NCBI RefSeq assembly: GCF_003994255.1
Contig: NZ_ML133851.1
Span: forward strand, 310,001-374,000
Direction of reading: 5' to 3'
Length of the DNA: 64,000 nt
From: Brachybacterium paraconglomeratum
GTDB taxonomy: Bacteria > Actinomycetota > Actinomycetes > Actinomycetales > Dermabacteraceae
Below are positions 17,572-27,061 of this stretch, in pieces. The translations under genes and the position numbers were made by a program. The notes beneath the pieces are model-generated. The model saw nothing but the letters and a program-made list of their open reading frames with translations. It did no database searches and was not told where the DNA came from. Within the stretch, counting starts at the first letter, position 1, and each line of letters opens with the position of its first letter.

Positions 17572-19040
17572 CGGGTCCTCCGGGAGGGGCTGGAGGCGCC
17601 GCGGCGGCGGCGCGAGGCGGAGCGTCCAGAGCGCGAGGAGCGCCCGGCCTTCGCGGCGCGACCGGCCTTCCCACGGCGTCCGGCCTTCGCGGGGCGGGCG
17701 GCGGGGGCGCTGTCGCGCGGGGCGGGCTGGACGCTGACGGAGCGGCGCACCGAACCGAAGCGGGCGCTGATCGCCTCCTGCGCGCCGGGCTCGCGCCGGG
17801 CGAAGGAGAGCAGCAGGCCGAGCGCGGTCATCGAGGCGAGCAGGGCCGACCCGCCCGAGGAGATGAACGGCAGGGGCACGCCGATCACGGGCAGCAGACC
17901 GGTGACCACCATCATGTTCACGACGGCCTGGCCGAGCAGCCAGGCGCTGATGCCGGCGACGGTGATCTGCATGAAGTGATCCTCGAGCCGAGTGATCATG
18001 CGGAACATGATCAGGGCGAGCACGGTGAACAGCGCGAGCACGCCGAGGGTGCCGATCAGGCCGAGCTCCTCGCCGATGATCGCGAAGATGTAGTCGTCCT
18101 GGGCGGCGGGCAGACGTCCCCACTTCTGCCGCGACTCCCCGAGCCCGACGCCCCACCAGCCGCCCTCGGCCAGGCCCATCAGGCCCTGGTCCGACTGATA
18201 GCAGGAGTCGCCCTCGCAGATCCCGTGGATCCAGTTCGTGATGCGAGCCATGCGGTTGGCGCTGGTGACCGTGAGGAAGATGATGCCGATGACCCCTGCG
18301 GCGCCGGCGAGGGCGAACCACCGGCGCGGGATGCCGGCCACCCACATCGCTCCGGCGACCAGCATGGCCATGATCATCATGGTCCCGAGGTCATGCCCGA
18401 GCATCACGAGACCGAGTGCCAGGAGGGCGCCGGGCGCCAGCGGGAACAGCAGATGCGCGGGTCGGTGGAGCAGCGGTCGTTTGATCGACAGCAGGGCCCC
18501 GAGCCACACGGCGAGCGCGAGCTTGAGGAACTCCGAGGGCTGCAGCGTCTGACCGCCGATCATGATCCAGTTCTGGTTGCCGTCCACCGCCACGCCCAGG
18601 CCGGGGACGAAGACGAGGCACTGCAGCATCAGTCCGAGGCCCAGCAGCGGCCAGGCGGCGCGCCGGTAGAAGCCCGGAGGCAGCATCGCGGCGATGATCA
18701 GCAGCACGAGCCCCATCCCGGCGAAGGTCCCTTGGCGGACCAGGCCGGCGTAGCCGGAGTTGCCGCGGGAGATGTTCAGGACCGCGGAGGACGACAGCAC
18801 CATCACCAGGCCGATGCCGACCAGCATCGCGCCGACGACGATCAGGGCGTAGAAGTCCAGCGCCGGCGAGCGCAGCCAGCTGCCGACGCCCTCGCGGACG
18901 CGGCCGGAGATGTTCCCCAGGGGCTGGTCCTCGTCGGGGCGGACGACGGAGGTGGAGCGGTCCGCGGGACGGGTGCCGGAGGCGGACGCGCGGGAGTCGG
19001 TGCTGCGACGTGCGTCGCGCCGGGTGTCCTCCATCGTCAT
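17568..19040 (-). CDS. ftsW: SEDS peptidoglycan polymerase FtsW
   Basis: 490-aa polytopic protein with about ten membrane segments that polymerises septal glycan with FtsI. Family motifs include NISRGNSGYAGLV, the extended loop with GLGESRQKWGRLPAAQDDYIFAIIGEE and PLPFISSGGSALLASM near the end. Both tails are charged: about 60 N-terminal residues, and a strongly basic C-terminus made of Arg/Lys/Ser/Gly runs (RRGKAGRAAKAGRSSRSGR). The basic tail is unusual and may bind lipid or partner proteins. The ATG at 19040 overlaps the murD stop. Confidence 0.95.
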   Translation of the reverse strand: MTMEDTRRDARRSTDSRASASGTRPADRSTSVVRPDEDQPLGNISGRVREGVGSWLRSPALDFYALIVVGAMLVGIGLVMVLSSSAVLNISRGNSGYAGLVRQGTFAGMGLVLLIIAAMLPPGFYRRAAWPLLGLGLMLQCLVFVPGLGVAVDGNQNWIMIGGQTLQPSEFLKLALAVWLGALLSIKRPLLHRPAHLLFPLAPGALLALGLVMLGHDLGTMMIMAMLVAGAMWVAGIPRRWFALAGAAGVIGIIFLTVTSANRMARITNWIHGICEGDSCYQSDQGLMGLAEGGWWGVGLGESRQKWGRLPAAQDDYIFAIIGEELGLIGTLGVLALFTVLALIMFRMITRLEDHFMQITVAGISAWLLGQAVVNMMVVTGLLPVIGVPLPFISSGGSALLASMTALGLLLSFARREPGAQEAISARFGSVRRSVSVQPAPRDSAPAARPAKAGRRGKAGRAAKAGRSSRSGRSASRRRRGASSPSRRTR

Positions 19041-20554
19041 GCGTGCTCTCCTGGCAGTCGGGTCACGGCCGCGGCGAACAGATCCCCCCGTTCCGCGTAG
19101 TCACGGAACTGGTCGATGGAGGCGGCGGCCGGGGCCAGCAGCACCACGTCCCCTGCGGCGGCGAGGGAGCGGGCGGCCTGCACCGCGTCCTCCATCAGCC
19201 GGGTGCGCGCGGCGACGTCGTCAGTCTCGCCCGGATCGATGCGCCGGACGGGGACCTCGGGGGCGTGTCGGCTGAGCGCCTCGGTGAAGGGCACGGGGTC
19301 CAGGCCCAGCAGCACGACGCCGACCAGGCGGTCTGCGGCGGCGGCGACGAGTGGGCCGAGATCGGCGCCCTTGACGTCGCCGCCGGCGATCCAGACCACG
19401 CGCTCGGCCGCCTGGAGGGAGGCCGCGGCGGCGGCGGGGTTGGTGGCCTTGGTGTCGTCGACGAACCCGATGCCGTCGACGGTGGCGAGGTGCTGGGCGC
19501 GATGGGCACCCATGCGGTAGGCGCGCAGCCCGTCGCGGACGGCATGGGCCGGGACGCCGTGCGCGCGGGCGAGCGCGGCCGCGGCGAGGGCGTCCAGGAG
19601 CACGTGCGGGCCGGCGCCCTGGGGACCCAGGTGCGCGAGGTCGGCGAGGGTGGCGAGCTCGGCGGCGGAGCTGCGGCGCTCGGGGTGGAAGGCGCGGTCG
19701 ACGAGGATGCCGTCGATGATCCCGAGCTCGGACAGGCCCGGGGCGCCCAGCGAGATGCCGACGGCGCGGGCGCCCTCGACGACGTCCGCTTCCTCGACCA
19801 GGTGCAGGGTGGTCTCATCAGCGGTGTTGTAGACGCAGGCGGTGCGGACGCCCTCGAAGATGCGTCCCTTGGCGCGGGCGTACTCCTCGGCGCCGCCGTG
19901 CCAGTCGAGGTGGTCGGCGCTCACGTTCAGCACCACCGCGGCCTCGCAGTCCAGGTGCTCGGTCCAGTGCAGCTGGAAGCTGGACAGCTCCAGTGCGAGC
20001 ACGTCGAAGCCCTCGGGGTCCAGGGCCGCCTCGATCACGGGCAGTCCCACGTTCCCGCAGGCGACGGCGCGCAGGCCCGCGGCGCGCAGGATCGACTCGA
20101 GCATGGTGACGGTCGTGGTCTTGCCGTTGGTGCCGGTGATGCCGAGCCAGGCGGGGCCGTCGGCGGCCTGCATGCGGCGGGCGAGCTCGACCTCGCTCCA
20201 CACGGGGATGCCGCGGGCGGCCGCGGCGGCGAGCAGGGGCTGGTCGGGGCGCCAGCCGGGCGAGGTGACGACGAGGTCGATCTCGCGGTCCTCGGGCAGG
20301 GCGCGGGTGTGCTCGGCGCCGAGGCGGAACTCCGCCCCGAGCACCTCGAGGATCCGGGCGCGCTCGCGGATCTCGGGGGTGTCCGCCCCGTCGACGACGA
20401 GCACGCGGGCGCCGCGCTGCATGGTCTGGTCGGCGATCGCGTAGCCGGAGACGCCGAAGCCGGTGACGAGGATCCGCAGCCCGGCCACGTCCATCCCCGG
20501 CCAGGGGCGCTCCTCGGCGGGGAGGGAGGGGGCGCCGCCCGCCGGGGCGGTCAT
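19037..20554 (-). CDS. murD: UDP-N-acetylmuramoylalanine--D-glutamate ligase
   Basis: Adds D-Glu to UDP-MurNAc-Ala in the cytosol (505 aa). It carries the Rossmann start ILVTGFGVSGYAIAD, the P-loop GITGTNGKTTTVTM, ELSSFQLHW and VLNVSADHLDWHG, and the C-terminal FVDDTKATNP motif that positions substrate. The ATG at 20554 overlaps the mraY stop by 4 nt and the gene ends in an ATGA overlap with ftsW, so coupling is likely on both sides. Confidence 0.96.
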   Translation of the reverse strand: MTAPAGGAPSLPAEERPWPGMDVAGLRILVTGFGVSGYAIADQTMQRGARVLVVDGADTPEIRERARILEVLGAEFRLGAEHTRALPEDREIDLVVTSPGWRPDQPLLAAAAARGIPVWSEVELARRMQAADGPAWLGITGTNGKTTTVTMLESILRAAGLRAVACGNVGLPVIEAALDPEGFDVLALELSSFQLHWTEHLDCEAAVVLNVSADHLDWHGGAEEYARAKGRIFEGVRTACVYNTADETTLHLVEEADVVEGARAVGISLGAPGLSELGIIDGILVDRAFHPERRSSAAELATLADLAHLGPQGAGPHVLLDALAAAALARAHGVPAHAVRDGLRAYRMGAHRAQHLATVDGIGFVDDTKATNPAAAAASLQAAERVVWIAGGDVKGADLGPLVAAAADRLVGVVLLGLDPVPFTEALSRHAPEVPVRRIDPGETDDVAARTRLMEDAVQAARSLAAAGDVVLLAPAAASIDQFRDYAERGDLFAAAVTRLPGEHA

Positions 20555-21651
20555 GAGGCGAGCCTCGGCAGGGCGTCGAGGTAGAACAGGCCCAGGCCCA
20601 CGCCGGCGAGGATCCCGGCGACGATCCAGAAGCGGACCACGATGGTGACCTCGTTCCAGCCCTTGAGCTCGAAGTGGTGCTGCAGGGGCGCCATCCGGAA
20701 CACGCGCTTGCCGGTCAGCTTGAAGCTCGTCACCTGGATGATCACGGACAGGGAGATGACCACGAAGAGGCCGCCGATGATCGCGCCGAGGATCTCGGTG
20801 CGGGTGACGATGGTCAGGCCGGCGATCGCGCCGCCGAGGGCGAGGGAGCCGGTGTCGCCCATGAAGATCTTCGCGGGCGAGGTGTTCCACCACAGGAAGC
20901 CGACGCAGGCGCCGATGATCGCCGCGCACAGCACCGCGATGTCCAGCGGGTCGCGGGTGTCGTAGCAGTGCACCAGTCCCCCGGCGTCGAGGTCGACGCT
21001 GCACACCTGCCGCCACTGCCAGAAGCTGATGATCAGGTAGGCGGCGGTGAACAGGATGGTCGCGCCGCTGGCGAGGCCGTCGAGGCCGTCGGTGAGGTTC
21101 ACGCCGTTGGACCAGGCGGCGACCAGGAAGTTCGCCCAGATCGCGAACAGCAGGAAGCCGACGACCGAGCCGAGGAAGGCGAGGTCGAGCCAGGGGATGT
21201 CGCGGACGAAGGAGATGTGCGTGGAGGCGGGAGCGTTGCCGTTCTCGTCGGGGAACAGCAGCGCCATCACGGCGAAGCCGGTCGCGACCAGGAACTGGCC
21301 CACCAGCTTGTAGCGGGGGCGCAGGCCCGTGGAGTCCTGCTGGGAGATCTTGAGGTAGTCGTCGAGGAAGCCGACGACGCCGAGGCCCACCATCAGGAAG
21401 AGCACCAGCACCACGGAGACGCTCGGCGAGGTCCACAGCACGAGGTGGGTGAGGAAGTAGGCCAGGACCACCGCCAGGATGATCGCGACGCCGCCCATGG
21501 TGGGCGTGCCGCGCTTGGTCGCGTGGGAGGTGGGGCCGTCGTCGCGGACGAACTGTCCGTAGCCGCGACGCTCGAGCACCTTGATGAACAGCGGCGTCCC
21601 GAAGATGGACATGGCCAGGGCGAGCGCCCCCGCGATGATGATCGCGATCAT
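20551..21651 (-). CDS. mraY: phospho-MurNAc-pentapeptide translocase
   Basis: Ten-helix membrane enzyme that forms lipid I from UDP-MurNAc-pentapeptide and undecaprenyl phosphate (366 aa). Motifs: DDGPTSHATKRGTPTMGG near the N-terminus, FLDDYLKI (catalytic Asp pair), NLTDGLDGLASG and the C-terminal PLQHHFELKGW with the HHH-type histidines. The start at 21651 overlaps the murF stop by 4 nt. Confidence 0.97.
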   Translation of the reverse strand: MIAIIIAGALALAMSIFGTPLFIKVLERRGYGQFVRDDGPTSHATKRGTPTMGGVAIILAVVLAYFLTHLVLWTSPSVSVVLVLFLMVGLGVVGFLDDYLKISQQDSTGLRPRYKLVGQFLVATGFAVMALLFPDENGNAPASTHISFVRDIPWLDLAFLGSVVGFLLFAIWANFLVAAWSNGVNLTDGLDGLASGATILFTAAYLIISFWQWRQVCSVDLDAGGLVHCYDTRDPLDIAVLCAAIIGACVGFLWWNTSPAKIFMGDTGSLALGGAIAGLTIVTRTEILGAIIGGLFVVISLSVIIQVTSFKLTGKRVFRMAPLQHHFELKGWNEVTIVVRFWIVAGILAGVGLGLFYLDALPRLAS

Positions 21652-23111
21652 GCATCGTCTCCCGTCTGGTCGGTCCCGGCGTGCCGGTCGAGCGCCTCCA
21701 CGAGCGGCTGGGCGAGCCAGCGCAGGCCCGCGTCGCGGGAGGACTTCAGCAGCACCGCGTCACCGGGACGCACGGTCCGTTCTAGCACAGCGAGCGCCTC
21801 GTCCACGGTGTCGACGTACTCGGACTCACCGCCGAAGCTGCCCTCGAGGCTCGCCCCGTGATGGATCGGTGCCGCGCCGTCGCCGACGACGTAGAGCTGG
21901 GAGATGTTCAGCCGCACCGCCAGGCGGCCGATCTCGTCGTGCAGCAGTGCCGCGTCCGGGCCGAGCTCGAGCATCTCGCCGAGCACCGCGATGGTGCGGC
22001 GGGTGCGGCCGAGGTGCGCGAGGGTCTTCAGCGCGTGCCTCATCGAGTCGGGGTTGGCGTTGTAGGCGTCGTTGATGACGAGCGCGCCGCCCGCCTCGAG
22101 GACCTCCATGCGATGGCCGGAGGCGAGCGTCGCCCCCTCGAGCGAGGCGGCCGCCGCCGCGGGGTCGACGCCCGCGGCCAGCGCCCCGGTGAGGGCCGCC
22201 AGCACGTTCGCGGCCTGGTGCTCGCCGAGCAGGTCGGGGCGGACGGGGAAGGTGCCGGAGGGGATCGGGGTGCCGTCGAGGGCGGTCAGCCCGTCGGGGA
22301 CGACGAGGTCGAAGCCGATGCGGGCGCGGTCGTCCAGGGTGAGGTCGGTGCCGCGCACCGTCCCCTCGTGGAAGCCCCAGGTGAGGACCGGGGCGGCGGA
22401 GCGCTCGGCCATCCCGGCGACGAGCCGGTCCTCGACGTTCAGGATCGCGCGGCCTCCGGGGGCGAGCGCCTCGACCAGCTCGCCCTTGGCCGTCGCGATC
22501 GCCTCGACGCTGCCGAACTCGCCGAGATGGGCGGAGCCGACGTTCAGGACGAGCGAGATGTCGGGGCGTGCGATGGCGGTGAGCTGGGCGATGTGGCCGA
22601 TGCCGCGCGCACCCATCTCCAGCACGAGGAAGCGGGTGGACGCGGTCAGGCGCAGCACGGTCAGCGGCAGGCCGAGCTCGTTGTTGAACGTGCCGGCGGG
22701 GGCGATGGTCTCCCCGGCGGGGGTGAGGATCGTGCCGAGCAGGTCCTTGGTGCCGGTCTTGCCGGCGCTGCCGGTGACGGCGAGGACGACGAGCTCGGGG
22801 TTCTCGGTGCGGGCGCGCTCGAGCTGGGCGCGGGCGAGATCGGACAGGGCGGTGCGCACGTCGGCGACCTGGACGGCGGGCACGCCGCGGTCCTCGGTGA
22901 CGAGCGCGGCGGCGGCGCCGGCGGTGCGGGCGGCCTCGAGGTAGTCGTGGCCGTCGACGTGCTCGCCGGGGAAGGCGGCGAACAGGTCGCCGGGTGCCGC
23001 CTCGCGGGAGTCGATGCGTGCGGTGCCGGTGACGGTCTCGTCACCGGTCGCGCCGCCCACGAGGGTCCCGCCGGTGATCTCGGCGATCTCCCGTGTCGTG
23101 ATCTGGAGCAT
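21648..23111 (-). CDS. murF: UDP-MurNAc-tripeptide--D-Ala-D-Ala ligase
   Basis: Final cytosolic Mur ligase, attaching D-Ala-D-Ala (487 aa). Visible features are the N-terminal domain with RIDSREAAPGDLFAAFPG, the P-loop VTGSAGKTGTKDL, EMGARGIGHI and NVGSAHLGEFGS, and the C-terminal INDAYNANPDSM motif. The ATG at 23111 is only 2 nt past the murE stop. D-Ala-D-Ala ligase (ddl) is not in this window and must lie elsewhere. Confidence 0.96.
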   Translation of the reverse strand: MLQITTREIAEITGGTLVGGATGDETVTGTARIDSREAAPGDLFAAFPGEHVDGHDYLEAARTAGAAAALVTEDRGVPAVQVADVRTALSDLARAQLERARTENPELVVLAVTGSAGKTGTKDLLGTILTPAGETIAPAGTFNNELGLPLTVLRLTASTRFLVLEMGARGIGHIAQLTAIARPDISLVLNVGSAHLGEFGSVEAIATAKGELVEALAPGGRAILNVEDRLVAGMAERSAAPVLTWGFHEGTVRGTDLTLDDRARIGFDLVVPDGLTALDGTPIPSGTFPVRPDLLGEHQAANVLAALTGALAAGVDPAAAAASLEGATLASGHRMEVLEAGGALVINDAYNANPDSMRHALKTLAHLGRTRRTIAVLGEMLELGPDAALLHDEIGRLAVRLNISQLYVVGDGAAPIHHGASLEGSFGGESEYVDTVDEALAVLERTVRPGDAVLLKSSRDAGLRWLAQPLVEALDRHAGTDQTGDDA

Positions 23112-23113
23112 GC

Positions 23114-24706
23114 TCAGCGTCCTTCGTCCATGTCGTCGGCATCGACCCGTCGGGGCGTCGACCGTGCCGTGTGCAGCGCGTCGCGCAGCCGGAGGCGGTC
23201 GTCGAACGGATGGACGATACCCCCGATCTGCTGGCCCGTCTCGGCTCCCTTGCCCGCCACCAGGATGGTGTCGGACACGTCGGCCAGGGAGACGGCCAGC
23301 TCGATCGCGGCGCCGCGCCCATCCACCTCGTGGACCTGCGCGTTCGTGTCCTCGGGGATGCCCGCGAGGACCTCGTCGCGGATGCTCGCGGGGTCCTCGG
23401 TGCGGGGGTTGTCGTCCGTGACAATGACCACGTCGGCAAGGCGGGCGGCGACCTCGCCCATCCGGGGCCGCTTGGTGCGGTCGCGGTCGCCGCCGGCGCC
23501 CATGACGACCACGAGGCGGCGCGTGCCGGGCACGGCGCGCAGGGTGGTCAGGGCCTGTTCGAGGGCGTCGGCGGTGTGGGAGTAGTCCACGATCCCGCGC
23601 ACGCCGTCGTCGGCGACGAGCTCCATCCGGCCGGGGACGGTGCCCTCGGTCGCGAGGGCCTCCACGACCTCCGGGCCGGAGCGCCCGATCGCGGCGAGCA
23701 GCAGCTCGGCGGCGAGGGTGTTGGCGACGTAGTGACGGCCGGGCAGCGCGGCGTGCAGGGTGCGCTCCCCGTCGGGGCCGTGCACGGTGACGGTGCTGCC
23801 GTAGCCCTCGGAGTGCGCGGCGACGGCGCGATGGTCCGCCTCGACGCCGGGCAGGGTCGCGTAGGTGGTGACGGGGATCGTCGCCTCGCGGGCGAGGCGG
23901 CGGCCCCACTCGTCGTCCACGCAGACGATCCCGCGCCGGGCGTGCTCGGGGGTGAACAGCAGGCGCTTGGCCCTGTAGTACTCCTCCATCGTGCCGTGGA
24001 AGTCGAGGTGGTCCTGGGTGAGGTTGGTGAAGCAGGCGACGTCGAAGACCACCTCGTCGGCGCGGTGGAGGACGAGCGCGTGGCTGGAGACCTCCATCGA
24101 GGCGACGGCGACCTCGTCCTCGGCCATGCGGGCGAGGATGCCGTGCAGCTCGGGCGCCTCGGGGGTGGTGCGCACGGTCGCCACCGTGTGGTCCGCGCCG
24201 CGGGCGTCGCGGTAGCTGGTGCCGCTGGTGCCGATCACCCCGGCGGGGACGCCGAGGGCGAGCAGGGTGCGGGTGATCGCGGTGGTGATCGAGGTCTTGC
24301 CGTTGGTGCCGGTCACGCCGACGGTCGCGAGGCGCTCCGCGGGCCGGCCCTGGACCAGGGCGGCGGCGGTCGCGGTGGCCGCACGGGGGTCGGGGACGAC
24401 GAGGGCGGGCAGGCCCGCCTCGGCGCAGAGCGCGCTGCCGTCCTCGTCGGTCAGGGCGAGGGCGGCGCCCCGCTCGACGGCCTGGGCGGCGAACCGGGCG
24501 CCGTGGGTGACCTGGCCGGGCAGCGCGCTCCAGAGATCGCCGGGCTTCACGGCGCGGGAGTCGAGGGTGACGCCGGTCAGGTGCAGGGCGTCATCACCGG
24601 GGTCGTGCGGCGCGGCGCCCAGGGCGGAGGCGAGCTCGGCGACGCTCGCGCCGCGGGGGCGGCGCGGGCGGGCAGGCTCGTGCTGGGGCACAGGGGTCTC
24701 GCTCAT
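23114..24706 (-). CDS. murE: UDP-MurNAc-dipeptide--meso-diaminopimelate ligase
   Basis: Adds the third stem-peptide residue (530 aa). It has VTLDSRAVKPGDLWSALPG, the P-loop VTGTNGKTSITT, EVSSHAL, FTNLTQDHLDFHGT and the C-terminal TDDNPRTEDP. Family knowledge: the DNPR motif marks enzymes selecting meso-diaminopimelate rather than lysine. This agrees with dapA and dapF in the same window and with an actinobacterium whose wall contains meso-DAP. It lies 8 nt after ftsI. Confidence 0.95.
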   Translation of the reverse strand: MSETPVPQHEPARPRRPRGASVAELASALGAAPHDPGDDALHLTGVTLDSRAVKPGDLWSALPGQVTHGARFAAQAVERGAALALTDEDGSALCAEAGLPALVVPDPRAATATAAALVQGRPAERLATVGVTGTNGKTSITTAITRTLLALGVPAGVIGTSGTSYRDARGADHTVATVRTTPEAPELHGILARMAEDEVAVASMEVSSHALVLHRADEVVFDVACFTNLTQDHLDFHGTMEEYYRAKRLLFTPEHARRGIVCVDDEWGRRLAREATIPVTTYATLPGVEADHRAVAAHSEGYGSTVTVHGPDGERTLHAALPGRHYVANTLAAELLLAAIGRSGPEVVEALATEGTVPGRMELVADDGVRGIVDYSHTADALEQALTTLRAVPGTRRLVVVMGAGGDRDRTKRPRMGEVAARLADVVIVTDDNPRTEDPASIRDEVLAGIPEDTNAQVHEVDGRGAAIELAVSLADVSDTILVAGKGAETGQQIGGIVHPFDDRLRLRDALHTARSTPRRVDADDMDEGR

Positions 24707-24714
24707 GGGTGTCC

Positions 24715-26538
24715 TCACCACTCGTTCTCGAGCTGACGGGCGGGCACGCCCGTCGGGGCGATGCCCTGGTTCTGGAGCGTGAAGGTGGTCAGCTCGGAGA
24801 AGGCGGGGGCGGCGGCCTTGGAGCCTGAGATGAAGGTGTCCAGGCCGAAGAGGAAGACGCCGATGACGATCTCGGGGTCGTCCGCGGGGGCGAAGCCGAT
24901 GAAGGAGGCGGTGTAGGTGCCGTCGGGGACCTGGGCGGTGCCGGTCTTGCCGGCGACCGCGTAGCCGCTCACCGCGGCGCTCGAGGTCTCGTCGTCCACG
25001 GCGTTGTCCATCAGCGCCTGCATGGTGGCCGCGGTCTCGCTCGAGACGACACGGGTGCTCTCGGGCTCGCCGAGGGGGCGCACCGAGCCGTCGGCCTCCT
25101 TGACGCCGGAGATCAGCGAGGGCTGGACGCGCACGCCGTCGTTGGCGAAGGTGCCGACGGCGGAGACCATCTGGAGGGCGTTGACGCTGTAGCCCTGGCC
25201 GAAGGAGGTGGTGTAGCGGGTGCGGCCGGTCCAGTCCGAGGCGGGGTGGACGATGCCGGCGGACTCGCCGGGCAGCTCCACGCCGGTCTTCTCCCCCAGC
25301 CCGAAGGCGAGGAGGTAGTCGTGGCGCACCTCGGGGGTGAGCGTCTCGGAGATCTGCACGGTGCCGACGTTGGAGCTGTTCTTCAGCACGCCGGCGAGGG
25401 TGAGCCGCTGGTCGGGGTGGCTGTGGGAGTCCTTGATGCGCTCGCCCTCGAAGTACTTCTCGTAGGGGATGTCGTACTGGGACTCGGGCGTGACGGTGCC
25501 CTCCTCGATCGCGGCGGCGATGGTGAAGAGCTTGCCGGTGGAGCCCGGTTCGAAGACGCTCGAGATCGCGCGGTTGCCGAGGTCCTCGGCATCGGCGTCG
25601 CCCGGCGAGTTCGGGTCGTAGGTCGGGGACTCCGCCAGGGCCAGCACCTCGCCGGTGCGGGCGTTGTAGGCCACGGCACTGCCGCCGGTGGCGCCCCACT
25701 GCTCGACGGAGCTGGCGATCACCTGCTGCGCCTTCCACTGCAGGTCGCGGTCCAGGGTGAGCACCACGTCGCTGCCGTCGACCGCAGGGGTCGTCTCCTG
25801 CTTGCCGGTGGGGATGATCTGCCCCTGGGCGCCGCGCTCGTAGGTGGTCTTGCCGTCGGCGCCGGCGAGCTCGTCGTCGAAGGAGAGCTCGGTGCCGGCC
25901 AGGGCCGTGCCGTCGGCGCCGACGAACCCGAGCACGTTGCCCGCCACGGAGCCGGCGGGGTAGATCCGGTCGGCGACCGGGTCGGCTCCGATGCCGGGGA
26001 TGCCCAGGGCGATCGCGGCGTCCCGCACGGCGGGCTCCACGTTCTTGCGGAGGTAGGCGAAGCCGGCCTCGCCGGTCAGCGCCTCCTCGGTCTCGCTCAC
26101 GCTCCAGCCGAGCACCGGCGCGAGCTCCTGCGCCGCGGCCTCCACGCCGGTGACCTCGGCGGTCTTCGAGTTCGCGAGGTAGTCGTCGACCTGTGTCTGG
26201 TTGACCCAGAGGTCGTAGCGCTGCACGGAGCTGGCCAGCACGGTGCCGTTGCGGTCGGTGATGTCGCCGCGCAGCGCGGGGATCGACCGGGTGACGGTGC
26301 GCTGGGCGATCGCCTCCTCGGCCCGGGCGCTCGCGTCCAGGCCCTGCACCCAGACCAGGCGGCCGGAGAGGGCGAGCACGGCGACCAGGACCAGGCTGAT
26401 CAGGAGGCGATGACGGGTGGAGGGGTCCCCCACGCGGGCCCGCGGGAGCCGGATCGCGCCGCCTCCGGGGCGTGGACGACCAGCACCTCCCGCGGAGCGG
26501 GAGGTGCTGGACCGACCGTTCCTGCGCGATGGCGACAT
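24715..26538 (-). CDS. ftsI: septal transpeptidase FtsI (class B PBP)
   Basis: 607-aa penicillin-binding protein that cross-links septal peptidoglycan with FtsW. A short basic cytoplasmic head precedes one membrane helix (LLISLVLVAVLALSGRLVWVQ), then the PBP dimerisation domain (RGDITDRNGTVLASS) and the transpeptidase domain. Active-site motifs are STGK (S333, K336), SSN and KTGT (K531). The start ATG at 26538 is 3 nt past the ftsL stop. Codons 10-20 contain an exceptionally strong inverted repeat, listed separately. Confidence 0.96.
   Translation of the reverse strand: MSPSRRNGRSSTSRSAGGAGRPRPGGGAIRLPRARVGDPSTRHRLLISLVLVAVLALSGRLVWVQGLDASARAEEAIAQRTVTRSIPALRGDITDRNGTVLASSVQRYDLWVNQTQVDDYLANSKTAEVTGVEAAAQELAPVLGWSVSETEEALTGEAGFAYLRKNVEPAVRDAAIALGIPGIGADPVADRIYPAGSVAGNVLGFVGADGTALAGTELSFDDELAGADGKTTYERGAQGQIIPTGKQETTPAVDGSDVVLTLDRDLQWKAQQVIASSVEQWGATGGSAVAYNARTGEVLALAESPTYDPNSPGDADAEDLGNRAISSVFEPGSTGKLFTIAAAIEEGTVTPESQYDIPYEKYFEGERIKDSHSHPDQRLTLAGVLKNSSNVGTVQISETLTPEVRHDYLLAFGLGEKTGVELPGESAGIVHPASDWTGRTRYTTSFGQGYSVNALQMVSAVGTFANDGVRVQPSLISGVKEADGSVRPLGEPESTRVVSSETAATMQALMDNAVDDETSSAAVSGYAVAGKTGTAQVPDGTYTASFIGFAPADDPEIVIGVFLFGLDTFISGSKAAAPAFSELTTFTLQNQGIAPTGVPARQLENEW
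26480..26510 (-). other. perfect 14-bp hairpin within the first codons of ftsI
   Basis: CCAGCACCTCCCGC (26480-26493) and GCGGGAGGTGCTGG (26497-26510) are exact inverse complements separated by three bases. On the mRNA the stem begins 28 nt after the ftsI start codon. There is no T-tract, so it is not an ordinary terminator. It encodes part of the low-complexity basic head, so the protein sequence there is probably little constrained. Confidence 0.75.
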
Positions 26539-26541
26539 GTG

Positions 26542-27060
26542 TCAGGCCCCTTCGTTGCCCATGCCGTGGTACTCGGTGGGCTCGTCGTAGATCTGCGCCG
26601 GCGGGACCGCCACCTCGGCGGGCACGTCCGCCAGCTCCGGCGTCCCCTCAGTCTGCTCCGCCGGGGCCGTCTCGCCGATGATCTGGCCCGTGTCGAGGTC
26701 GATATATGCCGGATCCGACACCGGGACCATCCCGATCTCGCGCGCCTGGCGCTCGAGCTCCTGCGGGGTGCCGAGGCGCTCGTTGGTCTCCTGGAGGCCC
26801 TGGCTCTCCTCGGTCAGCCGCTGCGACTGGCCCTGGAGCCGGGTGATCTCGTAGCTCGCGTCGGACATCTGGATGTTCATGAACAGCAGCGCGGCGAGCG
26901 TCGCGGTGACGATGAGCGTGCACAGCAGCGCGAACGGCATCGAGCTGCCGCCCGTCTTCGGCGTGGAGACGACGGTGAGGCGGGGCCGGGAGGTCTGGGC
27001 GGTGCGCGCTCCGCGAGCAGGGCGGATCGCGGGCGCATGAACGGCGGACGTGCTGGCCAT
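26542..27060 (-). CDS. ftsL: FtsL-like divisome protein
   Basis: 172-aa bitopic protein identified by position and architecture: a basic Pro/Arg-rich head, one membrane helix (FALLCTLIVTATLAALLFMNI), then a coiled coil (YEITRLQGQSQRLTEESQGL) and an acidic Pro/Glu-rich tail of about 45 residues. FtsL sequences diverge widely, so location between rsmH and ftsI carries much of the weight. It lies 1 nt downstream of rsmH. Expected partners are FtsQ and DivIC/FtsB, the latter not in this window. Confidence 0.85.
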   Translation of the reverse strand: MASTSAVHAPAIRPARGARTAQTSRPRLTVVSTPKTGGSSMPFALLCTLIVTATLAALLFMNIQMSDASYEITRLQGQSQRLTEESQGLQETNERLGTPQELERQAREIGMVPVSDPAYIDLDTGQIIGETAPAEQTEGTPELADVPAEVAVPPAQIYDEPTEYHGMGNEGA

Positions 27061-27061
27061 C

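Noticed and set aside
26480-26510. The ftsI hairpin as an intrinsic terminator
   Set aside because: It lies inside an essential coding region, has no T-tract, and the operon clearly continues downstream.
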